From Pseudoxanthomonas winnipegensis (GTDB taxonomy: Bacteria > Pseudomonadota > Gammaproteobacteria > Xanthomonadales > Xanthomonadaceae): a stretch of 64,000 nucleotides of DNA. The position numbers and the translations under genes were made by a program. Positions 54,905 to 63,873 of the stretch are shown here, in pieces. The number at the start of each line of letters is the position of its first letter. The first letter of the stretch is position 1. The stretch spans positions 119,768 to 183,767 of the forward strand of contig NZ_SHMH01000010.1 in assembly GCF_004283755.1 (NCBI RefSeq). Reading direction: 5' to 3'. The notes under the pieces are model-generated. The model did not search any database, was not told the origin of the DNA, and worked only from the letters and a program-made list of their open reading frames with translations.

Positions 54905-56407
54905 TCAGCGCGGTCGATGCTTGCCGCGCGGCTTGGCAGGCCCGGGCAGGGTGAGCCGGTAGACCAGCACGCGGTTGTCGTTGTCGAAGGCCGAATCGCA
55001 GCCATGGCCCTGCATCACGCAGCGGCGGGCGATGAAGTCGTTGTCGTTGCCGACCAGCAGCAGCCAGTCGTCCGGCCGCGCCGGGTCCAGCGCCGGCAGC
55101 AGCGCCATGGCTTCCCATTTCTCCGACATCAGGCCGGGGTGTGGGCCCGCGGCGACGTCGAGGTCCAGGCCGACCTGCGCCAGCCGGTCCGGGTCGAGCA
55201 GGTTGATCAGCTCGGTCCAGCACATGGGCTTGATGCCGGGCTTGAGCGTTGTGGACGCGGGTGAGGCCAGCAGCGAGGCGTCGCCGCGCTCGTAGCGCGA
55301 GCCGGCCAGATTGCTGGCCCCGGCAGTGTCGACCAGCAGGATCGACTTGTAGACGACCGGCTCGGGCTTGTCCGCGCCCAGCCCGGCGCCGTCGCGGGCC
55401 AGCAGCAGGAAGCGGCTGTCGTCCAGCACGCGCAGTTCGCTCTGCGCCGCGGTGCGGTCGGCCGGCTTGCCGTTGCCCTTGTGCGTGTAGATCGGCAGCT
55501 GCACCACGTATTGGCCGATCGGCCGCTTCGGCAGCGCCTGCCCGGAGACGTCGTAGACCAGCACGCGCGTGTCGCGGCGGCCGGCGTGTTCGCCTGCGGC
55601 GGTGTCCTGCACCAGCGCGCTCTGCAGCGCCACGAACAGGCGCGTGCCATCGGGCGACAGGCCCAGGCCCTCGATGCCCTGGTTGTTGCGGCGCCCGTGC
55701 TGCGGCAACTGCAACGAGCCGAATGCGGGCAGCCCATCGCGGCGCGGCGCGATCGCAGGCGGCGGCTCGATCACCCCGCGCAGGCGGCCGGCCGGGTCGA
55801 AGTAATAGACGTTGGCCGTGTATTCGTCGCCGATGTAGAAGTGCCCGTCGGCGGTGAACTGCAGCGACTCGGCATCGAGCGAGATCTTGCCCGCGCCCGG
55901 TCCGCTGGCCGGCGAGGGCAGGGTGAAGCCACCCTGCACCACGGTGTGCGCGCCGGGGTCGGCACCGGTGAAGGGCTGGCCCTCGAAGTCGCGCAGCGTC
56001 AGCCCGCCATCGGGCACCAGCGTCAGCGTCTCGTCGGCTGGCTGGCCCGCGCGCGGCAGGCGCAGCGTCATGCGCAGGCGTTCGAGCCGGCCGGCGTAGT
56101 CGTAGAACAGGCCGGCGTCCGGGTCGTTGCGGCCGCGGTCGGGCAGGGTCCACAGCACGCCCTCGTATCCATCGCGCGTGCGCCGCCACTGGCCGGCCTG
56201 CACGCCCAGCGAGGAGAACGACCCCAGCGTGTCGCCCATGAAGTCCAGCGTGCCGGCCGGCACGCGCCCGGCGGCGACCAGGCCGTGATCGACATAGGTC
56301 CTGCCGTCGAACTGCACCGCATGCGGCGGCGGTGTGGTGGCCAGGTGCGGCGTGGTGAAGCTCGCCGTGCTGGCCGCGGCCGCCAGCAGCCAGGGTGCCA
56401 GACTCAT
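54905..56407 (-). CDS. Esterase-like activity of phytase family protein, exported
   Basis: 500 residues from ATG 56407 (MSLAPWLLAAAAST). A short hydrophobic leader is followed by a beta-propeller-like domain: FTADGHFYIGDEYTANVYYFD, RRNNQGIEGLGLSPDGTRLFV and LLVGNDNDFIARR are the marks of the phytase-like domain (PF13449). Substrate unknown, likely a periplasmic phosphoester or ester. It is convergent with the porin gene and stands alone. Further upstream in-frame starts give no better leader. Confidence 0.78.
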   Translation of the reverse strand: MSLAPWLLAAAASTASFTTPHLATTPPPHAVQFDGRTYVDHGLVAAGRVPAGTLDFMGDTLGSFSSLGVQAGQWRRTRDGYEGVLWTLPDRGRNDPDAGLFYDYAGRLERLRMTLRLPRAGQPADETLTLVPDGGLTLRDFEGQPFTGADPGAHTVVQGGFTLPSPASGPGAGKISLDAESLQFTADGHFYIGDEYTANVYYFDPAGRLRGVIEPPPAIAPRRDGLPAFGSLQLPQHGRRNNQGIEGLGLSPDGTRLFVALQSALVQDTAAGEHAGRRDTRVLVYDVSGQALPKRPIGQYVVQLPIYTHKGNGKPADRTAAQSELRVLDDSRFLLLARDGAGLGADKPEPVVYKSILLVDTAGASNLAGSRYERGDASLLASPASTTLKPGIKPMCWTELINLLDPDRLAQVGLDLDVAAGPHPGLMSEKWEAMALLPALDPARPDDWLLLVGNDNDFIARRCVMQGHGCDSAFDNDNRVLVYRLTLPGPAKPRGKHRPR

Positions 56408-56593
56408 GCGCGCACCCGCGTGCGGGAGCAGGACGTTGCGTGGACTGCGGAACAACAGCGGAATGCAGGCATGGCAGGATCGGAAGAAGAAGAGGGCAGC
56501 GAGGCGGCCACGGCCGCACGGCGCGAGCGTAGCAGCCGCCCGCGCCGTGCCGCATGACCGCAGCGCCCTGGCCGCGACGCGTCGGCGCACAGT
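56408..56593. other. Gene-free stretch upstream of the phytase-like gene
   Basis: Contains the leftward promoter region of the 54905-56407 gene. No clear hexamers seen. Bounded on the right by a leftward-acting terminator. Confidence 0.4.
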
Positions 56594-56625
56594 AAAACGC
56601 CCCGGCAGAGAGAGGGGCCGGGGCG
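56594..56625 (-). terminator. Rho-independent terminator of the candidate RNA
   Basis: 9-bp GC stem CGCCCCGGC / GCCGGGGCG with a 10-nt loop and four Us, read leftwards. There is no coding gene on the minus strand immediately upstream of it, which is why a non-coding transcript is suspected. Confidence 0.75.
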
Positions 56626-56792
56626 TCTTGGGGATTGGCTCGCGCGATCTTGGGAGCCTTGCGGCTTCCGCGACGCGGAAAGGATCGCGCACCAACTGCC
56701 GGGGTTTTGCTCTGGACGGCACTCCCGGCTAATCCGTCTGTCGCCTCCCGCAGGTCCTGGCCGTCGATCACGCACCGCGCCGGACCTGCGGG
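56594..56792 (-). ncRNA. Candidate structured small RNA ending in a Rho-independent terminator
   Basis: On the minus strand four helices follow one another. An 11-bp stem CCCGCAGGTCC/GGACCTGCGGG (56792-56782 with 56757-56747). GCCGGG/CCCGGC (56729-56724 with 56703-56698). A long stem TTGGTGCGCGATC/GATCGCGCGAGCCAA (56695-56683 with 56649-56635) encloses hairpin TTCCGCG/CGCGGAA and the GNRA hairpin AGCC-GCAA-GGCT. Last is the terminator CGCCCCGGC/GCCGGGGCG then TTTT (56625-56594). No family recognised; it lacks 6S, RNase P, SRP and tmRNA marks. The 5' end may extend to 56897, where another stem lies. Confidence 0.45.
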
Positions 56793-56927
56793 CACAGGAT
56801 GGCGAACGCGTGCGTCGCCGATGTGACGGTCGGACGATGGTTTGGTTGCAGCCTGCCGCGCGCTGATGGCGCGCTCACGGCCGCGCGTGCAGGCTGGCCG
56901 TACTGAAGTCCCCCAAGGTGCGCTCCG

Positions 56928-57197
56928 ATGGAAGAACCCCGCAAGCACTGGCGGTCCGGCACGGTCGAGGACACGCCGTTCCGCGTGGAGATCTGGAGCC
57001 ACGACGGCAAGAACATGATCAAGTCGCTGCAGATCGACGATCTGCCGCCCGAGCTGTACGGCGACGACGAACTGCACGTGGCCGATGCCGAGGCCGCCTT
57101 CGCCAAGGCCGAGCGCATGGTCGCCGAGCAGCTGCAGCAGCGGCGCCAGATCGAGCAGGACCAGGCCGACCTGGGCCGCGCCCCGGACGCCGACTGA
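56928..57197 (+). CDS. Small acidic protein of unknown function
   Basis: 89 residues: MEEPRKHWRSGTVEDTPFRV at the start, a short beta-rich region to residue 55, then a charged helix (VADAEAAFAKAERMVAEQL) likely to form a coiled coil. No signal peptide or catalytic motif. Coding bias at third codon positions matches the neighbourhood and the frame is clean. It stands alone downstream of a stem-rich region. Confidence 0.65.
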   Translation: MEEPRKHWRSGTVEDTPFRVEIWSHDGKNMIKSLQIDDLPPELYGDDELHVADAEAAFAKAERMVAEQLQQRRQIEQDQADLGRAPDAD

Positions 57198-57459
57198 CGC
57201 CCGGCGCAATCGCCGCGCGTTCCCGCGCGTGCGGCAGAACCTGCCGAGACGGCACAATGGGCGCCCTCCGTCCGCGGGACGCGGCGCCGCATCGGCGTCG
57301 CCGTGCCGGACGCCCTTCCTCCCCGGGATCAACGCCGGCCATGCGCCTGACCGACTCCGCCGTGCCGCGCTTCGACTGTGACGACCCCCCGGTCGACTCG
57401 CACGGCCCCTGTCTTCGACTCGATGGCCGAGCTGGGGCAGGCGTGCGGCGGGTGCGCGC

Positions 57460-57945
57460 GTGATCGATCGCCTGCCGCGGCTGGACCGCATCGATCTGAA
57501 CATCCTGGCCGAGCTGCAGCGCCAGGGCCGGATCACCAACGCCGACCTGGCCGACCGGGTCGGCCTGTCGCCCAGCCCGTGCCTGGCGCGGGTCAAGCGC
57601 CTGGAGCGCGCCGGCTACATCGCCGGCTACGGCGCGCGGCTCGACCTGGCCAAGCTGTTCCGCGTGCAGGTGGTCTATACCTCGGTGACCCTGGACAACC
57701 ACCGGCGCGAGGACTTCGACACCTTCGAGGCCGGCCTGCGCAGCGTGGAGGAGCTGACCGAGTGCCACCTGGTCAGCGGCGGCTTCGATTACCTGCTCAA
57801 GTTAGTGGTGCGCGATGTGGCCCACTACCAGTCGCTGGTCGAAGGCCTGCTGGATCGTCACATCGGCATCAGCAAGTACTTCTCCTACATCGTGATCAAG
57901 TCGCCGATCCTGCGTGGCGAGGTGTCGGTGAAGTCCTTGGCCTGA
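57460..57945 (+). CDS. Lrp/AsnC-family regulator, probable DadR
   Basis: 161 residues with a GTG start. The HTH LDRIDLNILAELQRQGRITNADLADRVGLSPSPCLARVKRLE is at residues 8-49. The C-terminal RAM domain carries VSGGFDYLLKLVVRDVAHYQ. It precedes dadA and the alanine racemase on the same strand (261-bp gap), the arrangement of alanine-responsive activators of D-amino-acid catabolism. Confidence 0.87.
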   Translation: MIDRLPRLDRIDLNILAELQRQGRITNADLADRVGLSPSPCLARVKRLERAGYIAGYGARLDLAKLFRVQVVYTSVTLDNHRREDFDTFEAGLRSVEELTECHLVSGGFDYLLKLVVRDVAHYQSLVEGLLDRHIGISKYFSYIVIKSPILRGEVSVKSLA

Positions 57946-58206
57946 GCGCCGCGTTGAGCCGCGGTTGGGGTGTGGGTCGGCAGGATCTGCTGCACGGTAG
58001 ATGCGGAAATTCTTGGGAAAATCGCCGATAATTCTCGCGCCAAGAGCTTTCTTCCCGAATGAGCGCGGCAGCATGTGCCGCGCAACCGCGCCAGACCTCA
58101 AGCTTTCACCGCGCAGGGGTGGCGAACGCGGCCAATCTGCCGGAGGGGTTCGGGTAAGGTTTTCTCCGCTGGCCGCGATGGGCCTGACGAACGACAAGGT
58201 GAGGCC

Positions 58207-59487
58207 ATGTGTGTGCTGGTGATAGGAAGTGGCGTGATCGGCACGACCACCGCGTGGTACCTGGCCCAGGCCGGGTTCGAGGTGTGCGTGGTCGATCGTC
58301 AGCCCGGCCCGGCCCTGGAGACCAGCTTCGCCAACGCCGGCCAGATCTCGCCGGGCTATGCCTCGCCGTGGGCGGCGCCTGGCGTGCCGGCCAAGGCCTT
58401 CAAGTGGCTGTTCCAGAAGCATGCGCCGCTGGCGATCAAGCCCGGCCTGGACCCGCGCCAGTACAGCTGGCTGCTGCAGATGATGGCCAACTGCACGAGC
58501 GCGCACTACGCGCGCAACAAGGCGCGCATGGTGCGCCTGTCCGAATACAGCCGCGACTGCCTGGACGAGCTGGTCGCCGCCACCGGCATCGCCTACGAAG
58601 GCCGGCGCCTGGGCACCATCCAGCTGTTCCGCACCCAGGCCCAGCTGGACGGCGCGGCCAAGGACGTGGCGGTGCTGGACGAGTACGGCGTGCCTTACGA
58701 ATTGCTCGACCCGGCCGGCATCGCCCGCTACGAGCCAGCGCTGGCCGCCGCGCCGGTGGCCCTGGTCGGCGCACTGCGCCTGCCCAACGACCAGACCGGC
58801 GACTGTCACCTGTTCACCCGGCGGCTGGAGGCGATGGCGCGCGAGGCTGGGGTGGAGTTCCGCTACGACACGCGCATCGAGGCGATCGAGGCCGACGGCC
58901 GCCGCATCACCGGTGTGCGCCTGGACGGCCGGCTGGAGACCGCCGACCGCTACGTGCTGGCCCTGGGCAGCGAGTCGCCGCGGCTGCTGGCGCCGCTGGG
59001 CCTGGACCTGCCGGTGTATCCGCTCAAGGGCTATTCGCTGACCCTGCCGATCCTTGAGCCGGCGATGTCGCCGGTGTCCACGATCCTGGACGAAAGCTAC
59101 AAGGTCGCCGTGACCCGCTTTGATGCGCGCATCCGCGTGGGCGGCATGGCCGAGGTGGCCGGCTACGACCACGTGCTCAACCCGCAGCGCCGCGAGACGC
59201 TGGAGCTGGTCGTGCGCGACCTGTATCCGCAGGGCGGCGCGCTGGAGCAGGCGCAGTTCTGGACCGGGCTGCGCCCGGCCACGCCGGACGGTACGCCCGT
59301 GGTCGGGGCCACGCCGCTGGACAATCTCTACACCAACACCGGGCACGGCACGCTGGGCTGGACCATGGCGTGCGGCTCGGGCCGCTACCTGGCCGACCTG
59401 ATGGCGGGCCACGCGCCGGCGATCGATAGCGAAGGCCTGGACATGTCCCGTTACCGCAATAGCGCCGCCCGCGGCGCGGCCGCCTGA
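58207..59487 (+). CDS. dadA: D-amino acid dehydrogenase small subunit DadA
   Basis: 426 residues. FAD motif [18 protein letters not shown] at residues 3-20 and the DadA blocks [22 protein letters not shown] and [14 protein letters not shown], with [15 protein letters not shown] near the C-terminus. Membrane-associated flavoprotein oxidising D-alanine to pyruvate and ammonia, electrons to the respiratory chain. The stop overlaps the racemase ATG (TGATG). Confidence 0.94.
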   Translation: MCVLVIGSGVIGTTTAWYLAQAGFEVCVVDRQPGPALETSFANAGQISPGYASPWAAPGVPAKAFKWLFQKHAPLAIKPGLDPRQYSWLLQMMANCTSAHYARNKARMVRLSEYSRDCLDELVAATGIAYEGRRLGTIQLFRTQAQLDGAAKDVAVLDEYGVPYELLDPAGIARYEPALAAAPVALVGALRLPNDQTGDCHLFTRRLEAMAREAGVEFRYDTRIEAIEADGRRITGVRLDGRLETADRYVLALGSESPRLLAPLGLDLPVYPLKGYSLTLPILEPAMSPVSTILDESYKVAVTRFDARIRVGGMAEVAGYDHVLNPQRRETLELVVRDLYPQGGALEQAQFWTGLRPATPDGTPVVGATPLDNLYTNTGHGTLGWTMACGSGRYLADLMAGHAPAIDSEGLDMSRYRNSAARGAAA

Positions 59488-60608
59488 TGCGCCCGGCCCG
59501 TGCACTGATCGACCTGGGCGCGCTGCAGGACAACTACCTGCTGGCCAAGCGCCTGGGCGGTGGCAAGGCCGTGGCGGTGGTCAAGGCAGACGCCTACGGC
59601 CACGGCGCGGTGCGCTGCGCGCGCGCGCTGACCGGCATCGCCGATGCCTTTGGGGTGGCCTGCCTGGAGGAGGCCATCGAGTTGCGCGAGGCCGGCATCG
59701 AGACGCCGATCCTGCTGCTGGAAGGCTTCCTCGAGGCGGACGAGCTGCCGCTGATCGATCGCCACCGGCTGTGGACCGCGGTGGCCTCGCCCTGGCAGCT
59801 GCAGGCGCTGGCGCGCTACAGCCCGCAGCAGCCGCTGCACGTGTGGCTGAAGCTGGACAGCGGCATGCACCGCCTCGGCCTGTCGCCGGCGCAGTTCGCC
59901 GAGGCGCTGGTCGCGCTGCAGCGCGATCCGAAGATCGCCTCGGTGGTGGCGATGAGCCACCTGGCGCGCGCCGACGAGCTGGACAGCGACTTCAGCGAGG
60001 TCCAGCGGCGCGTGTTCGAGCAGGCCACGGCCGACTTCGCCGGGCCGACCAGCTTCAACAACTCGCCGGCGCTGCTGGGCTGGCCCGGCATCCGCAGCGA
60101 CTGGGTGCGCCCCGGGCTGATGCTCTACGGCGCCAGCCCGTTCGCGCCGGACGCGGGGCCGGCGCATCCGCTGCGGCCGGTGATGCAGCTGGAGTCGGCG
60201 CTGATCGCCGTGCGCGACCTGCCGGCCGGCGAGTCGGTCGGCTACGGCGCGCGCTTCACCGCCTCTGCGCCGATGCGCATCGGCGTGGCCGCGATGGGCT
60301 ACGCCGACGGTTATCCGCAGCGGGCGCCCAACGGCACGCCGGTGCTGGTCGATGGCCAGCGCACGCGCGTGATCGGGCGCGTGTCGATGGACATGCTGAC
60401 CGTGGACATCACCGATCTGCCCGGCGCCGATGTCGGCAGCCGCGTGACCTTCTGGGGCGCATCGCCCACCGCGGCCCGGATCGCCGAGACCTGCAGCACC
60501 AGCCCCTATGCGCTGCTGTGCGGCCTCAAGCGCGTGCGCCGCGAATACCTCGATGCCCCGATGGGCTCCGCCGCGCGCGTGGCGTCTACGGCGTCGGCGT
60601 CGGGCTGA
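59487..60608 (+). CDS. alr: Alanine racemase, catabolic DadX/Alr type
   Basis: 373 residues. PLP-binding Lys in [14 protein letters not shown] near residue 33. The C-terminal barrel has the catalytic Tyr in [10 protein letters not shown] and substrate-site [13 protein letters not shown]. Converts L-alanine to D-alanine for DadA. Coupling to dadA by a one-base overlap marks the catabolic isoform (dadX), though a role in wall synthesis is not excluded. Confidence 0.94.
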   Translation: MRPARALIDLGALQDNYLLAKRLGGGKAVAVVKADAYGHGAVRCARALTGIADAFGVACLEEAIELREAGIETPILLLEGFLEADELPLIDRHRLWTAVASPWQLQALARYSPQQPLHVWLKLDSGMHRLGLSPAQFAEALVALQRDPKIASVVAMSHLARADELDSDFSEVQRRVFEQATADFAGPTSFNNSPALLGWPGIRSDWVRPGLMLYGASPFAPDAGPAHPLRPVMQLESALIAVRDLPAGESVGYGARFTASAPMRIGVAAMGYADGYPQRAPNGTPVLVDGQRTRVIGRVSMDMLTVDITDLPGADVGSRVTFWGASPTAARIAETCSTSPYALLCGLKRVRREYLDAPMGSAARVASTASASG

Positions 60609-61054
60609 GCGCGGAGCACGCTTCGGCGGTTCGGCGCGCGTCACGTCTTGCGGTCTTTCGAGCTTCGAACCTCGCGATAGTCCAGGGCCCGAAGCTCGTC
60701 ATCTTTCAAGCCTCCTGCCTCGCCATCTTTCAAGCCTCTAAGTCGTCATCCCCGCGAACGCGGGGATCCAGCGACTTCATTCGTCATGCTTGCAGGGCAC
60801 TGCATCCCCGCCTTCGCGGGGATGACGAAGGAAGGATGTTTGCGATATCGAGCGCGCTCTTCGACGCACGGCGGATCAACGGAATCGTCGCTCCCGCGAA
60901 GGCGGGAGCCCATGGACGTCGCGCAATCCGGACGAACGTCCCTGGATCCCCGCCCTCGCCCGGATGACGCCGTCAAGTCCGGTTGCTGAGCGCGGGTCTC
61001 CCTGCGCCCGCGCGGATTCCAATCGCCCGGCTACCGCCGGGGCAGCCAGACCAG
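60609..61054. other. Repeat-filled intergenic region
   Basis: No gene recognised. 60690-60740 has the phrase ATCTTTCAAGCCTC twice. 60745-60967 holds palindromic repeat units described separately. Confidence 0.6.
60745..60967. repeat. GTCATCCCCGCG-type dispersed palindromic repeats
   Basis: Units such as GTCATCCCCGCGAACGCGGG with GATCCAG, CATCCCCGCCTTCGCGGGGATGAC, TCCCGCGAAGGCGGGAG and GGATCCCCGCCC alternate in orientation. Units of this kind are common and dispersed in proteobacterial genomes. Here four are clustered between two gene ends and may attenuate transcripts from both sides. Confidence 0.75.
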
Positions 61055-61267
61055 CTACCGCGTCTCGGCCAGCTCGAACATCCGCATGACCTCGCAGAAG
61101 CCGGCCTGCACGGCGGCGCGTTCGCCCGGCGGCAGGTCGCGGGTGGCGGCAGCCAGCAGCTTGATCGCCCAGGTGCGCTGATCGTCGCGGCTGCTGCGCG
61201 CGAAGCCAGCCAGCTGCGTTGCGGCCGTGGACACACGTTCCTGTACGAGTTCGCGTTGGATCGGCAT
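61055..61267 (-). CDS. Small helical protein of unknown function
   Basis: 70 residues from ATG 61267, preceded by AGGGGGAACC, a strong ribosome site. The sequence (MPIQRELVQERVSTAATQL, then LPPGERAAVQAGFCEVMRMF) predicts a mostly helical soluble protein. No family recognised; no signal peptide. Longer frames that extend upstream lack support, so this start is chosen. Confidence 0.6.
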   Translation of the reverse strand: MPIQRELVQERVSTAATQLAGFARSSRDDQRTWAIKLLAAATRDLPPGERAAVQAGFCEVMRMFELAETR

Positions 61268-61550
61268 GGTTCCCCCTGCAGGGCCGCTCCCCAGCGGCCC
61301 GGCCATCCTAGCGCGGCCGCGCCGACGATCAAGCCGGCGAGCCCCGGGGCCGGTGCGATGTCGCGCCCGATGGCGCCCGGATGACCGCGCCATGGCCCAA
61401 AAGGGACATGCGCTGTCCGCTGGCGGCCCCCGATTTTTTGCGCAGTTGGCGAGGAAGGCGCGGCACAGGCGCAGGGTCCGCTTCGGCAACTGCGCAAAAC
61501 CCCAGACCGGCCTCTGACCCGAAACCCTTAAGAATCCGTTATTTGGTGCA

Positions 61551-61626
61551 TGCGCACCCGTGTGGTGCGCAATGACACATCCGGGCCCGGATGTGCATCT
61601 TGCGGCGCAGCATGTAAGCGGTTGCA
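61551..61626 (+). promoter_or_regulatory. Cluster of dyads upstream of the third LacI gene
   Basis: Three dyads in a row: TGCGCACC-5-GGTGCGCA (61551-61571), a perfect 20-mer CACATCCGGGCCCGGATGTG (61576-61595), and TGTAAGCGGTTGCA (61613-61626), a CG-centred LacI-type operator. The last is the likely autoregulatory site of the LacI protein at 61804. The rest of 61268-61550 shows nothing recognisable. Confidence 0.55.
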
Positions 61627-61684
61627 ACTCCTGATACGGTGCCGCCCGCCAACGAACCTGAGGCCCGGAAGAGGAGAGCTTCCA

Positions 61685-61807
61685 GTGCCAAACGCCACAG
61701 CCAATCCGCACGCCACGCACCAATTTGATGCTGCACTGCAGCAGGCCGCCGGGTCCCGGACGGGCGGTCGTTCCCTGTGTGTCACCGCCGGCACGTCGCG
61801 TCGATGA
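61685..61807 (+). CDS. Possible 40-residue leader ORF coupled to the LacI gene
   Basis: A GTG start at 61685 follows AGAGGAGAGC, the only good ribosome site in the region. The frame (MPNATANPHATHQFDAAL...) ends in a TGA that overlaps the LacI ATG (ATGA). The LacI start itself has no Shine-Dalgarno, so reinitiation from this ORF would explain its translation. No homologue known to me. Confidence 0.35.
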   Translation: MPNATANPHATHQFDAALQQAAGSRTGGRSLCVTAGTSRR

Positions 61808-62820
61808 ACGTCACGATCAAAGACGTCGCCCGCGCCGCCGAGGTGTCCGTGGCCACCGTGTCGCGTGCCCTCAACGGGCGCCAGTACGTCGCCGACGAGG
61901 TGCGGGCCCGCATCCTGCAGGTCGCCAGTGAGCTGCGCTACAGCCCGCACCATGCCGCCCGCGCGCTGAGCAGCCGCCGCACCCACACCATCGGCGTGGT
62001 CCTGCCCGACCTGTACGGCGAGTTCTTCTCCGAGCTGATGCGCGGCATCGATCACGCCGCGCGCGAACGCGGCCTGCACCTGCTGGTCTCCAGCTGCCAC
62101 GGCAGCCTGGCCGAGCAGCGCGATGCGCTGCGCGCCACGCCCGGGCGGGTGGACGGCGTGCTGGTGATGTCGCCGTTCCTGGGCAGCGTCGAATCCCTGG
62201 ACGAGGCCCTGGCGCCGGACGTGCCGGCGGTGCTGATGAACTGCGCCGGCAGCCCGCGCGCGGCCGTGCTCAACGTGGACAACCACGGCGGCGCCTTCGC
62301 CATGACCCGGCACCTGCTGGACGTCGGCCATCGCCGCATCGCCTTCATCGGCGGGCCCGAGGACAACTTCGATGCCCGCGAGCGCCTGCGCGGCTACTGC
62401 GAGGCGCTGGCCACGGTCGCCGATGCGGCCGAACCCTGGGTGGTGCAGGGCAACTTCGACGAGGCCTCCGGCTATGCCGCGGGCGAGGCCTTCGCCGCCG
62501 GCGAGCGCCCCGATGCGGTGTTCGCGGCCAACGACATGACCGCGCTGGGCTGCCTGTTCGCCCTGCGCAAGGCCGGCCTGCGCGTGCCCGAGGACATCGC
62601 GGTGGCCGGCTTCGACGACGTGCCGATGGCGCGCTACGTCAACCCGGCGCTGACCACCATGCGCGTGGACATCGCCAGCCTGGGCGCGCGCGCCCTGCAT
62701 CTGCTGCTGCAGCACCCGGCCCTGGGCGGCGAGTCCGGCACGCCGGTCGATACCGCCCCGCTGATCCCGCACCTGGTCGTGCGCGACTCCAGTGCCACCC
62801 CGGAGCGCCGCATGGCCTGA
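61804..62820 (+). CDS. LacI-family transcriptional regulator adjoining an Oar-like TonB receptor
   Basis: 338 residues. HTH TIKDVARAAEVSVATVSRAL at residues 4-23, hinge YSPHHAARALSSRRT, ligand domain with VLPDLYGEFFSELMRGID, FIGGPEDNFDARERLRGY and AVAGFDDVPMARYVNPALTT. Similar LacI-TonB receptor pairs control sugar uptake in Xanthomonadaceae. The start at 61804 fits the family N-terminus MNVTIKDVA. Receptor downstream on the same strand, 95 bp away. Confidence 0.9.
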   Translation: MNVTIKDVARAAEVSVATVSRALNGRQYVADEVRARILQVASELRYSPHHAARALSSRRTHTIGVVLPDLYGEFFSELMRGIDHAARERGLHLLVSSCHGSLAEQRDALRATPGRVDGVLVMSPFLGSVESLDEALAPDVPAVLMNCAGSPRAAVLNVDNHGGAFAMTRHLLDVGHRRIAFIGGPEDNFDARERLRGYCEALATVADAAEPWVVQGNFDEASGYAAGEAFAAGERPDAVFAANDMTALGCLFALRKAGLRVPEDIAVAGFDDVPMARYVNPALTTMRVDIASLGARALHLLLQHPALGGESGTPVDTAPLIPHLVVRDSSATPERRMA

Positions 62821-62915
62821 CCCCTCCGTCCAGCCGCTGTCTTCTTCCCGCTTTCCCGCACGACACGTCCCACAAGAAAAACACGCGATCCGACTGCCCT
62901 AAGGAGGGCACCGTC

Positions 62916-63873
62916 ATGAAGAATAAGCACGCCATCTCCCGCTCCCCGTCCCGCAGCATCCTGGCCATCGCACTGGCCGGCTGCATGGTCGCCTCGGTGC
63001 CTGCGTTCGCGCAGACCTCCACCGCCATTCTGCGCGGTACGGTGACTTCGGCCGATGCCGGCCAGGAAGTCACTGTGACCAACAAGGCCACAGGTTCGGT
63101 GCGCCGCGCCGTGATCGGCCAGAACGGTAGCTACACCGTGGTCGGTCTGCAGCCGGGCAGCTACACCGTCGAGGCTGGCGGCGTATCGCGCGACGTCACT
63201 CTGACGGTGGCCTCGTCCTCCACCGTCGACCTGGAGGCTCCAGCCTCGGCGCCGGCCGGCGACGCGACCAACCTGGGCACTGTCTCGGTGACGGCGCCGC
63301 TGACCCGCGACGTCAAGACTTCGGAAGTCGGCAACACCATCTCGCTGCGCCAGATCGAGCAGCTGCCGCAGGCCACCCGCAACTTCCTGGAGTTCGCCGA
63401 CACCGTGCCGGGCATGGTGTTCAACGTCGATGCGCAAGGCCATACGACCCTGCGCGGTGGCGCCTCCAACTCCAGCGCCGGTAACCTGTACATCGATGGT
63501 GTCAGCCAGAAGAGCTATGTGGCCAAGGGCGGTATCGCCGGCCAGAACGATAGCCAGGGCAACCCATTCCCGCAGTTGGCAATTGGCGAATACAAGGTCG
63601 TCACCTCCAACTACAAGGCCGAGTTCGGCCAAGTCAGCGGTGCGGCTCTGGTTGCTGCCACCAAGTCGGGCACCAACGAGTTCCACGGTGAGGTGTTTTA
63701 CCGCTACACCGACCAGGACATGCGCAACAAGCGTCCGGACGAAGGCGACGGCAAGGTGGAATCGCGCGTCAAGGAGTACGGCGCGGCCTTCGGCGGCCCG
63801 ATCCTGCAGGACCGCATGCACTTCTTCGTGGCCTACGAGGGCAAGGACAACATCGTCCCGCGCTCGATCCAGC
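62916..63873 (+). pseudogene. Oar-like TonB-dependent receptor, truncated by an IS3-family insertion
   Basis: About 319 native residues remain. Signal peptide to FAQTS near residue 33, a carboxypeptidase-regulatory-like beta domain (AILRGTVTSADAGQEVTVTN, SYTVVGLQPGSYTVEAGG), then the plug domain with LPQATRNFLEFADTVPGM and LRGGASNSSAGNLYIDGVS, and the start of the barrel (AEFGQVSGAALVAATKSGTNEFHG). Family members have about 1000 residues. After IVPRSIQL the frame enters IS sequence and stops at 63944. AAGGAGGG ribosome site. The remainder may lie beyond the IS, outside the window. Confidence 0.85.

Noticed and set aside
56594..56792. Assignment of the structured region as 6S RNA, RNase P RNA, SRP RNA or tmRNA
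   Set aside because: It lacks the GAGGAAAGTCCGGGC core of RNase P, the GGTCAGGTCCGGAAGGAAGC of SRP RNA, the tRNA-like end of tmRNA and a ygfA neighbour; overall architecture differs from 6S.
53340..57596. 1418-codon open frame on the minus strand
   Set aside because: It runs antisense through the porin and across the phytase-like gene, an RNA-like region and a small gene. Its composition is Arg/Ala/Gly-rich with no domain. Long antisense frames arise easily at this GC content.
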